From an uncultured Pelagibacteraceae bacterium (GTDB taxonomy: Bacteria > Pseudomonadota > Alphaproteobacteria > Pelagibacterales > AG-422-B15): 64,000 bases of DNA. The translations under genes and the position numbers were made by a program. Under the pieces are notes generated by a model, which was not told the origin of the DNA, did no database searches, and was given only the letters and a program-made list of their open reading frames with translations. The DNA is taken from the NCBI GenBank assembly GCA_902544525.1, contig CACCCN010000002.1, positions 81,416 through 145,415 on the forward strand, in the 5' to 3' direction. This document shows positions 8,432-17,764 of this stretch, piece by piece (position 1 is the stretch's first letter; the number at the start of each line of letters is the position of its first letter).

Positions 8432-9544
8432 TTATATAAATTCCTTATGTATAAATGCACCATCTTTTGTTAGTGCTGTGTTAACGATAATTTCATCTTC
8501 CCAATCAATATTTAAATCATTAGTTTCACTGTCAAATAAAATTGACATGAAATTTAGTAAGTTTTTTGAGTATAAAGAAGATGCATCTTGTGAAATATCT
8601 GAAGCAAAATCTGTAGCACCAATTATACTCACCCCATTAACTACAACGGTCTCACCTGGTTTTGAAAGTTCACAATTTCCACCACTCTGAGCAGCTAAAT
8701 CCATAATAACTGATCCAGGTTTCATTGACTTAACGTTTGCTTCAGTTATCAAAGTTGGTGCTTTTTTCCCAGGAATTAAAGCCGTACAAATAGCAATATC
8801 TTGGTTACTTAAAGTGCTAGCAATTAATTCAGCTTGCTGCTTTTTAAAATCTTCACTCATTTCTTTTGCATATCCACCAGCAGTTTCTGCATCTTTAAGT
8901 TCATCACTTTCAACTATTACAAATTTACCACCTAGACTTTCAACTTGCTCCTTAGCAGCTAGCCTTACATCAGTCGCCGAAACCACAGCTCCCAATCTTT
9001 TTGCAGTTGCAATTGCTTGAAGACCAGCAACGCCAGCTCCAAAAACCATAACTTTTGCTGGCGCTATAGTACCAGCTGCTGTCATCATCATTGGCATTGC
9101 TTTGTTAAAATTACTTGATGCTTCTATAACGGCTTTATAACCAGATAAATTTGATTGTGAGGAAAGAACATCCATTGACTGTGCTCTAGTTATTCTTGGC
9201 ATCCACTCCATTGCAAAAGTAGTTATATTTTTGATACGAAGTTCATCTATTAGCTCTCGATTATTATAAGGGTCTAACATTGCTATCAGCATCGATCCAT
9301 CTTTATATTTAGCTACTTCCGATGATAATGGTTTTCCTACTTTTAAAATAATATCTGCTGAGGAAGACCCATCTGAAATTGAGGCTCCTACTTCCTTATA
9401 CATATTATCATCAAAATTAGATCTTGAGCCCGCTGATGGTTCAATAGTTACATCATGGCCCATACTAATAAATTTCTTTACAGAATCTGGAGTTGCAGCA
9501 ACTCTATTTTCGTTATTTATTTCTTTAGGGATAAAAATTTTCAT
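8432..9544 (-). CDS. pntAA: NAD(P) transhydrogenase subunit alpha, NAD-binding part
   Basis: Soluble domain I of transhydrogenase (370 residues), homologous to alanine dehydrogenase. It begins MKIFIPKEINNENRVAATPDSVKKF. The NAD-binding Rossmann fold is FGAGVAGLQAIATAKRLGAVVSATDVR, and the mobile-loop region GYAKEMSEDFKKQQAEL follows. First gene of the three-gene pnt operon, preceded by a tiny cytochrome-oxidase subunit IV-like gene 10 bases upstream, an arrangement often seen in alphaproteobacteria. Confidence 0.96.
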   Translation of the reverse strand: MKIFIPKEINNENRVAATPDSVKKFISMGHDVTIEPSAGSRSNFDDNMYKEVGASISDGSSSADIILKVGKPLSSEVAKYKDGSMLIAMLDPYNNRELIDELRIKNITTFAMEWMPRITRAQSMDVLSSQSNLSGYKAVIEASSNFNKAMPMMMTAAGTIAPAKVMVFGAGVAGLQAIATAKRLGAVVSATDVRLAAKEQVESLGGKFVIVESDELKDAETAGGYAKEMSEDFKKQQAELIASTLSNQDIAICTALIPGKKAPTLITEANVKSMKPGSVIMDLAAQSGGNCELSKPGETVVVNGVSIIGATDFASDISQDASSLYSKNLLNFMSILFDSETNDLNIDWEDEIIVNTALTKDGAFIHKEFI

Positions 9545-9554
9545 TTGTAAGTGA

Positions 9555-9665
9555 TTAAACTAAAAAAACGGCCATAAGAACTAGAACAAGAATTATTAGT
9601 AGGCTTGATCTAAAGACCATTTTTTGAAATAAATTATATGTTTTTTTTTGCTCTTCGGTATCCAT
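9555..9665 (-). CDS. aa3-type cytochrome c oxidase subunit IV-like microprotein
   Basis: A 36-residue ORF too short for the track. It has a polar N-terminus MDTEEQKKTYNLFQKMVF followed by one hydrophobic helix (SSLLIILVLVLMAVFLV). Size, single C-terminal membrane helix and position directly upstream of pntAA match the alphaproteobacterial aa3-type cytochrome oxidase subunit IV family, whose small subunit lacks a known catalytic role. The 10-base gap suggests it is the first gene of the pnt transcript. Function is inferred from architecture and neighbourhood; sequence similarity in so short a protein is weak evidence. Confidence 0.72.
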   Translation of the reverse strand: MDTEEQKKTYNLFQKMVFRSSLLIILVLVLMAVFLV

Positions 9666-9729
9666 ATTTTCTCTTTAAGAAATAGCAATAATATTCAAAA
9701 AGTCCAATTTTAACAGTTTTTTTTATGTT

Positions 9730-10641
9730 TTAGTCAGCTTTAGCTGGATTTGAATGATCCCAATCAGTAACCAATGCTCTTAAAGCACTAATTAGAGCTA
9801 GCGGTTGATCAACCATTATATGATGATGAGCTTCTGGAATAGCAATAATGGGGGTTTTTTTATTTGTTAACTCTCGCATATATTTGCTGGCGCTCTCTGA
9901 AAATAACATCGACTTTTCACCTCTAAATACCGCGACTCTGCACTTAAGACCAGCCAATTTATCACTTAGGATTGCCTGTCTCTCTCTAAAGCCGTCTGTA
10001 TTAAATATTTTCATGTATGATGGATCAAACTTCCATGTCCATCCTTGGTCAGTTTTTCTAAGTGATTTTTCAGCTATAAAATCCATTATGTAATCCAAAG
10101 AATTACCTTGAGAAGGAACTAATCTAAACCTAGATTTAGCCTCATCTATTGATTGATATGTTTTGTTGGCTTTAATTTTCAAATCAAATTTATCTGGGAT
10201 TTCAGAAGGGGGTAAGATTGCGGTATCTACAATTACCAAACCGTATAATTCATTTTTAAATTGAGACGCTGCAATTACAGAACACATACCTCCCAAACTG
10301 TGACCAACAATAATTGGCTTGTTTAATTTTTCATATTTAGCAATTTCAACTATTTCTTTACCCCATAATTCTGAGGCATAGTTTTCTCTCCAATCACTAT
10401 CTCCCATGCCACTTAAATTCATTGCAATTACCCGATGAGTCTTAGCAAAATATGGAGCTATAAAACTCCACCAGTGGGCGTGCGCCATACCACCATGAAC
10501 AAAAAGAATTCCAGGTTTATTCTTTTCTCCCCAAGCTAAATATTTTATATTTACTCCATCAACTTGCAATGACTGAGTAGTTGGCTTTAAGTCTAGTGCT
10601 TCTTTAAACCATTTTGGAGATTCATTTCTAATCATTTTCAA
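9730..10641 (-). CDS. Alpha/beta hydrolase
   Basis: Soluble alpha/beta-hydrolase of 303 residues, probably an esterase or lipase-like enzyme of unknown substrate. Seen motifs are the oxyanion region LFVHGGMAHAHWW, the nucleophile elbow VGHSLGGM, and a C-terminal catalytic-His context PEAHHHIMVDQP. No signal peptide. Its start overlaps the end of the neighbouring second hydrolase gene by 14 bases, so the two are transcribed together (10628-11578 first). They share the fold, but this one is cytoplasmic while the other has an N-terminal hydrophobic leader. Confidence 0.87.
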   Translation of the reverse strand: MKMIRNESPKWFKEALDLKPTTQSLQVDGVNIKYLAWGEKNKPGILFVHGGMAHAHWWSFIAPYFAKTHRVIAMNLSGMGDSDWRENYASELWGKEIVEIAKYEKLNKPIIVGHSLGGMCSVIAASQFKNELYGLVIVDTAILPPSEIPDKFDLKIKANKTYQSIDEAKSRFRLVPSQGNSLDYIMDFIAEKSLRKTDQGWTWKFDPSYMKIFNTDGFRERQAILSDKLAGLKCRVAVFRGEKSMLFSESASKYMRELTNKKTPIIAIPEAHHHIMVDQPLALISALRALVTDWDHSNPAKAD

Positions 10642-11578
10642 TTAATCCTTGCTTATTTTCTAAAATTATTTCAATTTCATTTTTTATTAAATTTGGTTTA
10701 AGCTCTATTATACTATGTGCTACGTTAGCTACCTTTACTAATTTTGATTGTTTAATCTCACTATTTAGCTGATAAGAATGTAGACTATTAGGCGTAACAG
10801 TATCTTCATTACCTGACATAATAGTAACAGGAATAGATAATTTATTGTAAAAGTTTTTTTGCAATTCTAGAGCTTCTCTTAAGTTAAGAGCATCATAAGT
10901 ATATGATTGTAAAGTTTTTGGTCTTAAAGTTAATTCTGAGCTAGTATTTTTTATATAATTAATAGGTGCTTTACTATTGGGAAAATTGTTGTTAGCACTT
11001 GTATCTAAATTGATTTTTCCGTAAATCATGGCAAAAGTGTTTGAAAATAATTTACCATATATTGGATTTGAAATTATTCTAAAGGGTAACCATGGCTTTC
11101 CTTTTTTCCATGGATGTGAAGCTGTGTTGACTAAAACAAGTCCTTTAACCGAGTCTTCAAATTGAATTGCATATGATAATGCTAACGCTCCACCATATGA
11201 ATGACCCACAATAATTGGTTTCTTAACTTTCAAATCTTTCAAAAGCTCTCTTATTAATTGAGCTTGAATTTGCAGTCTTTTAGGAGATATTTCTTTTATT
11301 GGATCGCTGTAACCCATCCCTGGTCTATCAATACTAATCACTTGATAATTATCTTTTAAGATGTCTTTAAGTTTGTAAAATTGTTTTTGATTAGATGGTT
11401 GAGAATGAAGTAAGACAACAGTAGGTCCCTTCCCAATAATATCATAGTGCATTTTTAAGTTATTAATTAGCTTAAACTGGCCCTCTGGTGGATGATTATT
11501 TTCAATTTGAGCAACTGAATATTGAGTATACCCATATGGAATACCTACTAATAAAAACAGGGCAATAATAATATTCAT
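10628..11578 (-). CDS. Alpha/beta hydrolase with N-terminal signal or anchor
   Basis: A 316-residue alpha/beta hydrolase. Residues 1-22 (MNIIIALFLLVGIPYGYTQ) form a signal peptide or membrane anchor, so the enzyme probably acts in the periplasm or at the inner membrane. The catalytic fold shows VVLLHSQPSNQKQF (oxyanion), ISIDRPGMGYSD, and the nucleophile elbow VGHSYGGALAL. The catalytic His is probably in VANVAHSIIELKP. It is the upstream member of an overlapping pair of hydrolase genes. Substrate is unknown. Confidence 0.87.
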   Translation of the reverse strand: MNIIIALFLLVGIPYGYTQYSVAQIENNHPPEGQFKLINNLKMHYDIIGKGPTVVLLHSQPSNQKQFYKLKDILKDNYQVISIDRPGMGYSDPIKEISPKRLQIQAQLIRELLKDLKVKKPIIVGHSYGGALALSYAIQFEDSVKGLVLVNTASHPWKKGKPWLPFRIISNPIYGKLFSNTFAMIYGKINLDTSANNNFPNSKAPINYIKNTSSELTLRPKTLQSYTYDALNLREALELQKNFYNKLSIPVTIMSGNEDTVTPNSLHSYQLNSEIKQSKLVKVANVAHSIIELKPNLIKNEIEIILENKQGLIEND

Positions 11579-11594
11579 TATGTGGTTTATATTA

Positions 11595-11720
11595 TTAGCC
11601 TTGTCTAGCTTTCATTCTTGGATTCAATTTGTTAATAATATAAAGTTTTCCTTTACGTTTGATTAACTTGTTATTTCTATCTCTAGTTTTCAGATTTTTA
11701 AGAGAACTTCTTACTTTCAT
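11595..11720 (-). CDS. rpmJ: 50S ribosomal protein L36
   Basis: A 41-residue basic protein, too short for the ORF track: [18 protein letters not shown], then [21 protein letters not shown]. This is the alphaproteobacterial L36 pattern. The zinc ligands (C, C, C, H) of classical L36 are missing, so it is the zinc-free variant. It lies 6 bases downstream of another tiny basic ORF on the same strand, and both face the tRNA-Val side. Confidence 0.95.
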   Translation of the reverse strand: MKVRSSLKNLKTRDRNNKLIKRKGKLYIINKLNPRMKARQG

Positions 11721-11726
11721 AAATAT

Positions 11727-11855
11727 CTATTCTGCGACAGGCGCGGTGGCTGCTTCTTCAATTTTTTTTAGCCTCACTTTATGCTTTCTAATATTATTCT
11801 TTCTAGAACGCATTTTATTTAGCTTAGCTTCACGAATTTTATTTGGCTTTTTCAT
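11727..11855 (-). CDS. Small highly basic protein upstream of rpmJ, unknown function
   Basis: A 42-residue ORF not in the track: MKKPNKIREAKLNKMRSRKNN, a Lys/Arg-rich helix-like segment, then a tail EEAATAPVAE. It ends 6 bases before rpmJ, so the two are probably co-transcribed and perhaps coupled. The composition (very basic body, short acidic/alanine tail) suggests an RNA-binding or ribosome-associated role; that is inference from composition and context only. I do not recognise a named family. The ORF track shows only a plus-strand shadow here (11659-11952). Confidence 0.7.
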   Translation of the reverse strand: MKKPNKIREAKLNKMRSRKNNIRKHKVRLKKIEEAATAPVAE

Positions 11856-11980
11856 TATATCTTCGAGTTTTTACAGTAGCATGATAAAAAAGACAACTGT
11901 TATTCTTCATTATTTTGCCTCAGATAAAGGTTTAATTTGCGGAGTAATTTAAGTAAATACCCTGACTTTATAATAATATG

Positions 11981-12055
11981 TGGTGGGCACGGTTGGGATC
12001 GAACCAACAACCCCCACGATGTCAACGTGATGCTCTACCACTGAGCTACGTGCCC
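11981..12055 (-). tRNA. tRNA-Val (anticodon GAC)
   Basis: The minus strand reads as a complete cloverleaf. The acceptor stem GGGCACG pairs with CGTGCCC, the D arm is GCTC/GAGC, and the anticodon stem TCACG/CGTGG encloses loop TTGACAT. The anticodon GAC means valine. The T arm GTTGG/CCAAC has loop TTCGATC. The 3' CCA is encoded (window strand begins TGGT). It lies between the rpmJ pair and cysNC, all on the minus strand. Confidence 0.97.
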
Positions 12056-12092
12056 ATCAATATATAACTATTAATTTAATTAGAATATGATA

Positions 12093-13979
12093 TCAATCCT
12101 TAAACTCTTTGATTAGCAACTCTTCAATAATCTTATCGACTTTTAACTTATCAGTATTAAAAGTATATTCAGGAGAAATGGGCTTTTCATAAGAACTATC
12201 AATACCGGTAAAATTTTTAATTTGACCTGATCTTGCTTTCTTGTATAGGCCCTTTGGATCTCTTTTTTCTGCAATTTTTATTGGAACGTCAACAAAAACC
12301 TCTTTGAACTCATCTTTTTCGAACATATTTCTCGCCATTTCACGCTCAGCTCTAAATGGCGAAATAAATGCTGCAAGAACTATTATACCGGCATCGACCA
12401 TTAACTTAGCAACTTCACTTATTCTTCTAATATTCTCTACTCTATCAGTATCTGTAAAACCTAAATCTTTATTTAATCCATGTCTAATATTGTCACCATC
12501 CAATATGTATGTGCGTTTACCTTGCTCATGAAGTCTTTTTTCAAGAGCATTAGCAATAGTAGACTTGCCTGAGCCACTTAAACCTGTAAACCATATTAAT
12601 TTACTCTTATGTCCATTTAAAACCTGTCTTGAAATTTTATTAACATCGAGTTTTTGATTATAAATATTTTGAGATCTTCGCAATGAAAAATTGATCATAC
12701 CAACAGCAATAGTCTGATTTGTTAATCGATCGATTAATATAAAGCTACCCATAGATTTATTTTTTATATATTCTTCAAATATTATTTTTTTATCTAAATT
12801 TATTTCTGCGATACAAATATCGTTAAGCTCTAGAGTTTTGCCTGGTAATTTTTCAAAAGAATTAATATTAATTTTATATTTAATATTTGTAATTTGCACT
12901 CCAGCCATTTGATGTCCAATTTTTATCAAGTGTGATCTGCCCAAAAGTCCTGGGGTGCTACTCATCCAAACTAAATTGCACTGAAACTGGTTGCTAATTT
13001 CACACGGCTCATTGCTTCCAACCAAAACATCACCTCTAGAGATATCTAATTCCTTATCTAAAGTAACTGTTACAGCAGTATTTTTTGATGAAACTTGACT
13101 CTTTTTACCACTTACAATTATTTCTTTGATTTTAGCCTGTGTCCAATGTGGCAATATATTAACTACATCACCTTTTTTAATCTTTCCAGACACAATCGAT
13201 CCTGAAAAACCTCTGAAATCAGAACTTGTTCTATTTACCCATTGGATTGGCAGTCTTAATTTTTCTTGAATATCTGAACTCTTAATTTTTATTGTTTCAA
13301 GAGTCTTGAAAACAGACTTACCTTTGTACCATGGCATTTTTTTAGAACCATTAACAATATTTTCACCGTTTAAAGCAGATATAGGAATTGAAATTATTTT
13401 TTCAAAATCAAAGTTTGAAGCTAGCTTTTTATAATCATCAACAATTTTTTGATATTCAGTCTCTTTGTAATGTATCAAATCCATTTTATTAATTGCTAGA
13501 ATAATATTTTTTATACCCATCAAAGAACAAATATATGAATGACGTTTTGTTTGCGTCATCAATCCATGTCTTGCATCGACAAGAATGATTGCTGCATCTG
13601 CCGTCGATGCGCCAGTTATCATATTCCTAGTATATTGTTCATGACCAGGAGTATCAGCTACAATAAATTTCCTTTTCTCAGTTGCAAAATACCTATAAGC
13701 AACGTCAATGGTTATTCCCTGTTCCCGCTCTGCGGCTAAACCATCAACTAAAAGAGCAAAATCAATATCATCTCCTTGGGTTCCTGATTTTTTAGAATCA
13801 CTTTCTAATGAAATTATCTGATCATCAAATATAAGCTGAGACTCAAATAACATTCGACCTATTAAAGTACTTTTTCCATCATCTACACTTCCACATGTAA
13901 TGAATCTTAGAGTTTTAAGAGAACTCTGTTTTTTTAAAAACTTCTTTATAGATATATTTTTAGAAACTTGTGATTGCAT
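12093..13979 (-). CDS. cysNC: Bifunctional sulfate adenylyltransferase subunit 1 / APS kinase (CysNC)
   Basis: Assimilatory sulfate activation. The N-terminal CysN GTPase (about residues 1-430) drives ATP sulfurylase with CysD. The C-terminal CysC (about 445-628) phosphorylates APS to PAPS. Seen in CysN are the P-loop [16 protein letters not shown], the switch [12 protein letters not shown] and the guanine motif NKMDLIH. Seen in CysC are the P-loop [18 protein letters not shown] and the segment [16 protein letters not shown]. The fusion is the common alphaproteobacterial form. It follows cysD by 2 bases. No PAPS reductase is present here, so the reduction step, or another use of PAPS such as sulfation, must be encoded elsewhere. 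Confidence 0.96.
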   Translation of the reverse strand: MQSQVSKNISIKKFLKKQSSLKTLRFITCGSVDDGKSTLIGRMLFESQLIFDDQIISLESDSKKSGTQGDDIDFALLVDGLAAEREQGITIDVAYRYFATEKRKFIVADTPGHEQYTRNMITGASTADAAIILVDARHGLMTQTKRHSYICSLMGIKNIILAINKMDLIHYKETEYQKIVDDYKKLASNFDFEKIISIPISALNGENIVNGSKKMPWYKGKSVFKTLETIKIKSSDIQEKLRLPIQWVNRTSSDFRGFSGSIVSGKIKKGDVVNILPHWTQAKIKEIIVSGKKSQVSSKNTAVTVTLDKELDISRGDVLVGSNEPCEISNQFQCNLVWMSSTPGLLGRSHLIKIGHQMAGVQITNIKYKININSFEKLPGKTLELNDICIAEINLDKKIIFEEYIKNKSMGSFILIDRLTNQTIAVGMINFSLRRSQNIYNQKLDVNKISRQVLNGHKSKLIWFTGLSGSGKSTIANALEKRLHEQGKRTYILDGDNIRHGLNKDLGFTDTDRVENIRRISEVAKLMVDAGIIVLAAFISPFRAEREMARNMFEKDEFKEVFVDVPIKIAEKRDPKGLYKKARSGQIKNFTGIDSSYEKPISPEYTFNTDKLKVDKIIEELLIKEFKD

Positions 13980-13981
13980 TT

Positions 13982-15469
13982 TTAAAAATAACCCTCAACT
14001 TTTTTCTTTTCCATTGAAGATGACTCATCACTATCGATTAATCTACCTTGTCTTTCGCTTACTCTAGAATTTATTATTTCTAAAATTATTGACGTTATGT
14101 CAGAAGCGTCTGACTCTATTGCATTGGTAAGGGGATAACATCCAAGAGTTCTAAATCGTACTTTTTTAATTTGAATTTTTTCTTCTTTTTGAAATTTAAA
14201 TCTATTATCGTCAACCATTAAAATACCACTTTTCCTGATGACTACGGGTCTAGGGGCAGCAAAATAAAGAGGGACTATTTCAATATTTTCTCTATAGATA
14301 TATTCCCAAATATCTAATTCTGTCCAATTTGAGAGAGGAAAAACTCTTATACTCTCACCCTTATTTTTTTTGCCATTATATAAATCCCATACCTCAGGTC
14401 TTTGATTTTTTGGATCCCATCTGTGGAAAGAATCTCTAAATGAAAAAATACGTTCTTTTGCCCTACTTTTCTCCTCGTCTCGTCGAGCGCCACCAAATGC
14501 AACATCAAATTCCATTTCATCCAATGCCTGCTTAAGCGCATTAGTTTTCATTATTTCTGTATGCTTTTTTGAACCAGAGTCAAAAGGATTTATATTCATT
14601 TTTATACCTTCCTGATTCTTATGAATTAATAACTTCATCCCAGTTTTTCTTGTAATTTGATTTCTAAATTCATACATCATTTGAAACTTCCATCCAGTGT
14701 CAACATGTAATAGTGGGAATGGTGGAATGCTCGGATAAAATGCTTTAAGAGCTAAATGCAACATAACAGCACTATCCTTACCAATAGAATATAACATTAC
14801 AGGATTATCTGATTCAGCAAGAACTTCTCTTATGATATGAATGCTCTCACTTTCTAGATAATCCAAATGAGATAATTCAGTATTTTTTAAAACAAAATTT
14901 TTTTGAAGTAGCTTATTTTTTTCGTTAAAGTATTCTTGATAAGCTGAAGATGGAAATATTCCAAAATTACTGTTTGATTTCACAATTGATTGCTCAATAT
15001 TATTTGTATTTAAATCTCTAAAGTAGCTTACAATTTGTCCTGTAGGAATAAGACAAACATTCTTATTATTATCTTTAACTAAAGCAAAAATACATTTCTT
15101 TATGAAAGATATTGATATTTGTTTTTTATTAAGCCAAAACCATTTTCTTCCAGATCTGCCATCATTTGCCATTATCGTATATAAGTCTTCTTCCAATTTG
15201 TATAATTGAATAATATAAATTGTGTCTCTTCTCTTTTTGGAAATCAAAATTTGATTACTGATAACTTCTTTCTTTAAAGGATTGAGTCTTTCATCAACAA
15301 CTTCATCTAATTTTATAGTATTTGGTAAAAGTCTTGATTTCTCAATCAATCTCTCGGCTGCACGAAGCGAAGCCTTGTTAATTTTTTTTTGAGTTATTTT
15401 TTGAACTTGTGAGGTATCCCAAGGAATTATATTTCCTGATCTATCATTTAAATTATATGTAGGAATCAT
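13982..15469 (-). CDS. cysD: Sulfate adenylyltransferase subunit 2 (CysD) with long novel N-terminal extension
   Basis: CysD is the catalytic ATP-sulfurylase subunit, paired with CysN. The true CysD domain begins near residue 198 ([43 protein letters not shown]) with the PP-loop [10 protein letters not shown]. It runs to the normal end [10 protein letters not shown] and matches E. coli-type CysD almost motif for motif ([21 protein letters not shown]). The protein is 495 residues against about 300 for the family: roughly 190 extra N-terminal residues with no motif I recognise. There is no plausible internal start just before the CysD domain, so the extension appears to be translated. It is the first gene of the cysD-cysNC pair. 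Confidence 0.93.
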   Translation of the reverse strand: MIPTYNLNDRSGNIIPWDTSQVQKITQKKINKASLRAAERLIEKSRLLPNTIKLDEVVDERLNPLKKEVISNQILISKKRRDTIYIIQLYKLEEDLYTIMANDGRSGRKWFWLNKKQISISFIKKCIFALVKDNNKNVCLIPTGQIVSYFRDLNTNNIEQSIVKSNSNFGIFPSSAYQEYFNEKNKLLQKNFVLKNTELSHLDYLESESIHIIREVLAESDNPVMLYSIGKDSAVMLHLALKAFYPSIPPFPLLHVDTGWKFQMMYEFRNQITRKTGMKLLIHKNQEGIKMNINPFDSGSKKHTEIMKTNALKQALDEMEFDVAFGGARRDEEKSRAKERIFSFRDSFHRWDPKNQRPEVWDLYNGKKNKGESIRVFPLSNWTELDIWEYIYRENIEIVPLYFAAPRPVVIRKSGILMVDDNRFKFQKEEKIQIKKVRFRTLGCYPLTNAIESDASDITSIILEIINSRVSERQGRLIDSDESSSMEKKKVEGYF

Positions 15470-15600
15470 TAATGTCGCATTATGTTAAATTTACAAATTT
15501 ATATAAATTACATATAGAAAAATTAAAAAAAATCTATAAATAATTGATTAAATTACTAAAAGCGACAATTAAATATGTTAACTAATTGAATTAATTCAAT

Positions 15601-16881
15601 TTATTTAGCATATCTTTTAAGTCCATTTGGAGTAAATAATTGAATGTCATGTGGCTTATCTGCCCTCCAAATAATTTTGTCTATTTCAGAAGATCTCACA
15701 TTGTTTAGTAGATATCTCTTGGTGTCAAAATTATAAGTAGCTGAATGAACTGCTAAACAAGCAGGTTCATCATAAAAGTTCATTAGAGGTAATTCTCTAT
15801 AATTCATTATTTCTTTTTTTCCATCGTATACCTCTTCAGATATCATCCCATGACTATCTACATCAAAATACATAACTCTATGAGGGTATATGTGTCGTTT
15901 ATCACTTTTAACATCTGCCCTTACGATATTAACTTTAACTAACTCATAGCGCATAAATTTTTGATTTACATGAAAATTTGTTAAAACGTTTTTTCTATCA
16001 GCATTATAAAAGTCGTAAACATTATAAGGCATGAACTTCAATTCAGTTCCAACATTTGACCAATTATATCTATCCTTAGCACCATTAAATCCATCAAATG
16101 AGTCTGCTGTTGATAACCCCTGTGAAGCTGAGCCTAAATAATCATATGCGATATTAGGCGCTCTTCTAACTCTTCGAGTCCCAGGATCGTATACCCAAGC
16201 TTTTCTTGGACTCTTTAATGCATTTAATGACTCAATTACCAATAAGCTTGCGTCGGCAAGTCTTGGTGGATGAGTAACTTTTTGCATCAACATTCCTTGA
16301 AGTCCTTCACAATGACTATCTTTAACAAAAGGATTCCAACAGTTTTTAGCTATTGCCTCACCAGCACCTTGTGTCATTGTACCATCAGGATTAACAACAT
16401 AATACGGTGCACCACCAATTATATCTACGCCTCTATATCTTAGGATGTGATTCCATACATGATGAAGAGGTTCAGATGCATCCGGGAAAGGAATGCTACC
16501 AATAATTCCATCAACACCCTCACCGTCTGCTATCATATTTGCATTCCCTGATTTAGATAAATCTAATACTTCCCGCGGGACTGCACAGCTTCTACGCGAG
16601 GGATATATGTTCATGAAAAAAGTTTCTGGATAAGACTGAAACATTTGAATTTGACCTTCAGTTAAATGTGTCAAATAATTTTCATAATTTAACGCATTTA
16701 TTTCAAATTGAATCTCATCTTGTATAAATGGATTTATATATTCATTCGAATCTGGATTATAATTCTCTACAGGCGAGCTAATAGGAATTCTATCGCCTAT
16801 ATCATTATTCTTGAATAGAGTTTCCGCATTAACAACAATATTTGATATGGTCAGTAATATAAAAAAAATATAGTTTTTCAT
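15601..16881 (-). CDS. DUF1329 family exported protein
   Basis: Exported protein of 426 residues. It has a signal peptide (residues 1-19, MKNYIFFILLTISNIVVNA) followed by the DUF1329 fold, related to the LolA/LolB lipoprotein-carrier fold. Diagnostic segments are RRSCAVPREVLD, the block RKAWVYDPGTRRVRRAPNIAYD, and TSADSFDGF-like SQGLSTADSFDGFNGAKDRYNW. Members of this family are outer-membrane-associated, and some are linked to export of hydrophobic compounds; the exact role is unknown. It is separated from cysD by about 130 AT-rich bases and is divergent from the HisN-like gene. Confidence 0.85.
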   Translation of the reverse strand: MKNYIFFILLTISNIVVNAETLFKNNDIGDRIPISSPVENYNPDSNEYINPFIQDEIQFEINALNYENYLTHLTEGQIQMFQSYPETFFMNIYPSRRSCAVPREVLDLSKSGNANMIADGEGVDGIIGSIPFPDASEPLHHVWNHILRYRGVDIIGGAPYYVVNPDGTMTQGAGEAIAKNCWNPFVKDSHCEGLQGMLMQKVTHPPRLADASLLVIESLNALKSPRKAWVYDPGTRRVRRAPNIAYDYLGSASQGLSTADSFDGFNGAKDRYNWSNVGTELKFMPYNVYDFYNADRKNVLTNFHVNQKFMRYELVKVNIVRADVKSDKRHIYPHRVMYFDVDSHGMISEEVYDGKKEIMNYRELPLMNFYDEPACLAVHSATYNFDTKRYLLNNVRSSEIDKIIWRADKPHDIQLFTPNGLKRYAK

Positions 16882-16927
16882 TTAAAGCAATTGAGTATAA
16901 TTAAATTTAGCAATATTAATAATAATT

Positions 16928-17707
16928 ATGACAAATATTAGAGAATTTCTAAATTTTGGCAATCTTTTAGCTGATAACTCCAGAAAGATATCATTAAAAT
17001 ATTTTAAAAAGAAATTAAATGTTTCATCAAAATCAAAGGATAAATTCAATCCAGTAACAATAGCTGATACTTCAGTTCAAAACTTTATTAATAGTAGTAT
17101 TAACAAAAAATATCCTGATCATTCAATAATTGGAGAAGAAAGTTGTCTCTTCCAAAATAGTGAATATGAGTGGTGTATTGACCCTATTGATGGCACTAAA
17201 TCATTCATTAGTGGTTTTCCAACTTGGGGAACTCTTATCTCTCTGAGTATTAACGAAAAAATAGTTTTAGGTATTGCTGATTTTCCAGCATTAAATGAAA
17301 GATATGTTGGATATGATAAAATTTCATATAAGCTTATTAATAATAGAAAAAAAATTCTAAAGGTAAAAAGCAATAGTCTATCAAAATCTATTTTATCTAC
17401 CACGTCAACTTACGCATTTAAAAATAAAATTGATAAAAATATTTTTGAAAAAATTTCAAAAAAAGTAAAAAATATACATTTGGGTGGTGATTGTTATCAA
17501 TATTGTCTTTTAGCTGATGGCTATATTGATATAGTTATGGAAAGTGGACTAAGCTCTTATGATATTAGAGCTTTGATACCAATTATTAAAAATTCGGGAG
17601 GTTCAATAAGAACTTGGAATGGAGATAATCCAAAAGATGGTGGTAGGATTATTGCTACCAGTGATAGAAAGCTTTTATCAGTAGTTCAGTCGTTATCTCT
17701 AAAATAA
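16928..17707 (+). CDS. Inositol-monophosphatase-family phosphatase, histidinol-phosphatase (HisN)-like
   Basis: IMPase-fold phosphatase of 259 residues. Metal sites are IIGEES, CIDPIDGTKSFISGFPTWGTLI and the C-terminal SGLSSYDIRALIPIIKNSGG. The DGTKSFI/GFP.WGTLI pattern is typical of the HisN-type histidinol-phosphate phosphatases rather than SuhB, which uses DGTTNF. The last step before histidinol dehydrogenase is therefore a plausible role, inferred by subfamily pattern. It is followed directly by a strong shared terminator. Confidence 0.82.
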   Translation: MTNIREFLNFGNLLADNSRKISLKYFKKKLNVSSKSKDKFNPVTIADTSVQNFINSSINKKYPDHSIIGEESCLFQNSEYEWCIDPIDGTKSFISGFPTWGTLISLSINEKIVLGIADFPALNERYVGYDKISYKLINNRKKILKVKSNSLSKSILSTTSTYAFKNKIDKNIFEKISKKVKNIHLGGDCYQYCLLADGYIDIVMESGLSSYDIRALIPIIKNSGGSIRTWNGDNPKDGGRIIATSDRKLLSVVQSLSLK

Positions 17708-17712
17708 AAAAA

Positions 17713-17737
17713 AGCCCAGCAAAACTTTTGCTGGGCT
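17713..17737. terminator. Bidirectional rho-independent terminator
   Basis: A perfect 12-base-pair stem AGCCCAGCAAAA / TTTTGCTGGGCT around a single C, flanked by A-run and T-run on both sides. It sits between the convergent HisN-like and SCP2 genes and can stop transcription from both. It is the only clear intrinsic terminator I found in the window. With a one-base apparent loop, the inner A-T pairs would open to make the actual loop. Confidence 0.95.
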
Positions 17738-17764
17738 TTTTTTGGCATTTAATTAAAAACTTAA

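Noticed and set aside
11659-11952. Track ORF of 97 residues on the plus strand
   Set aside because: It is the antisense shadow of rpmJ and the 42-residue basic protein, both of which have strong or reasonable coding support.
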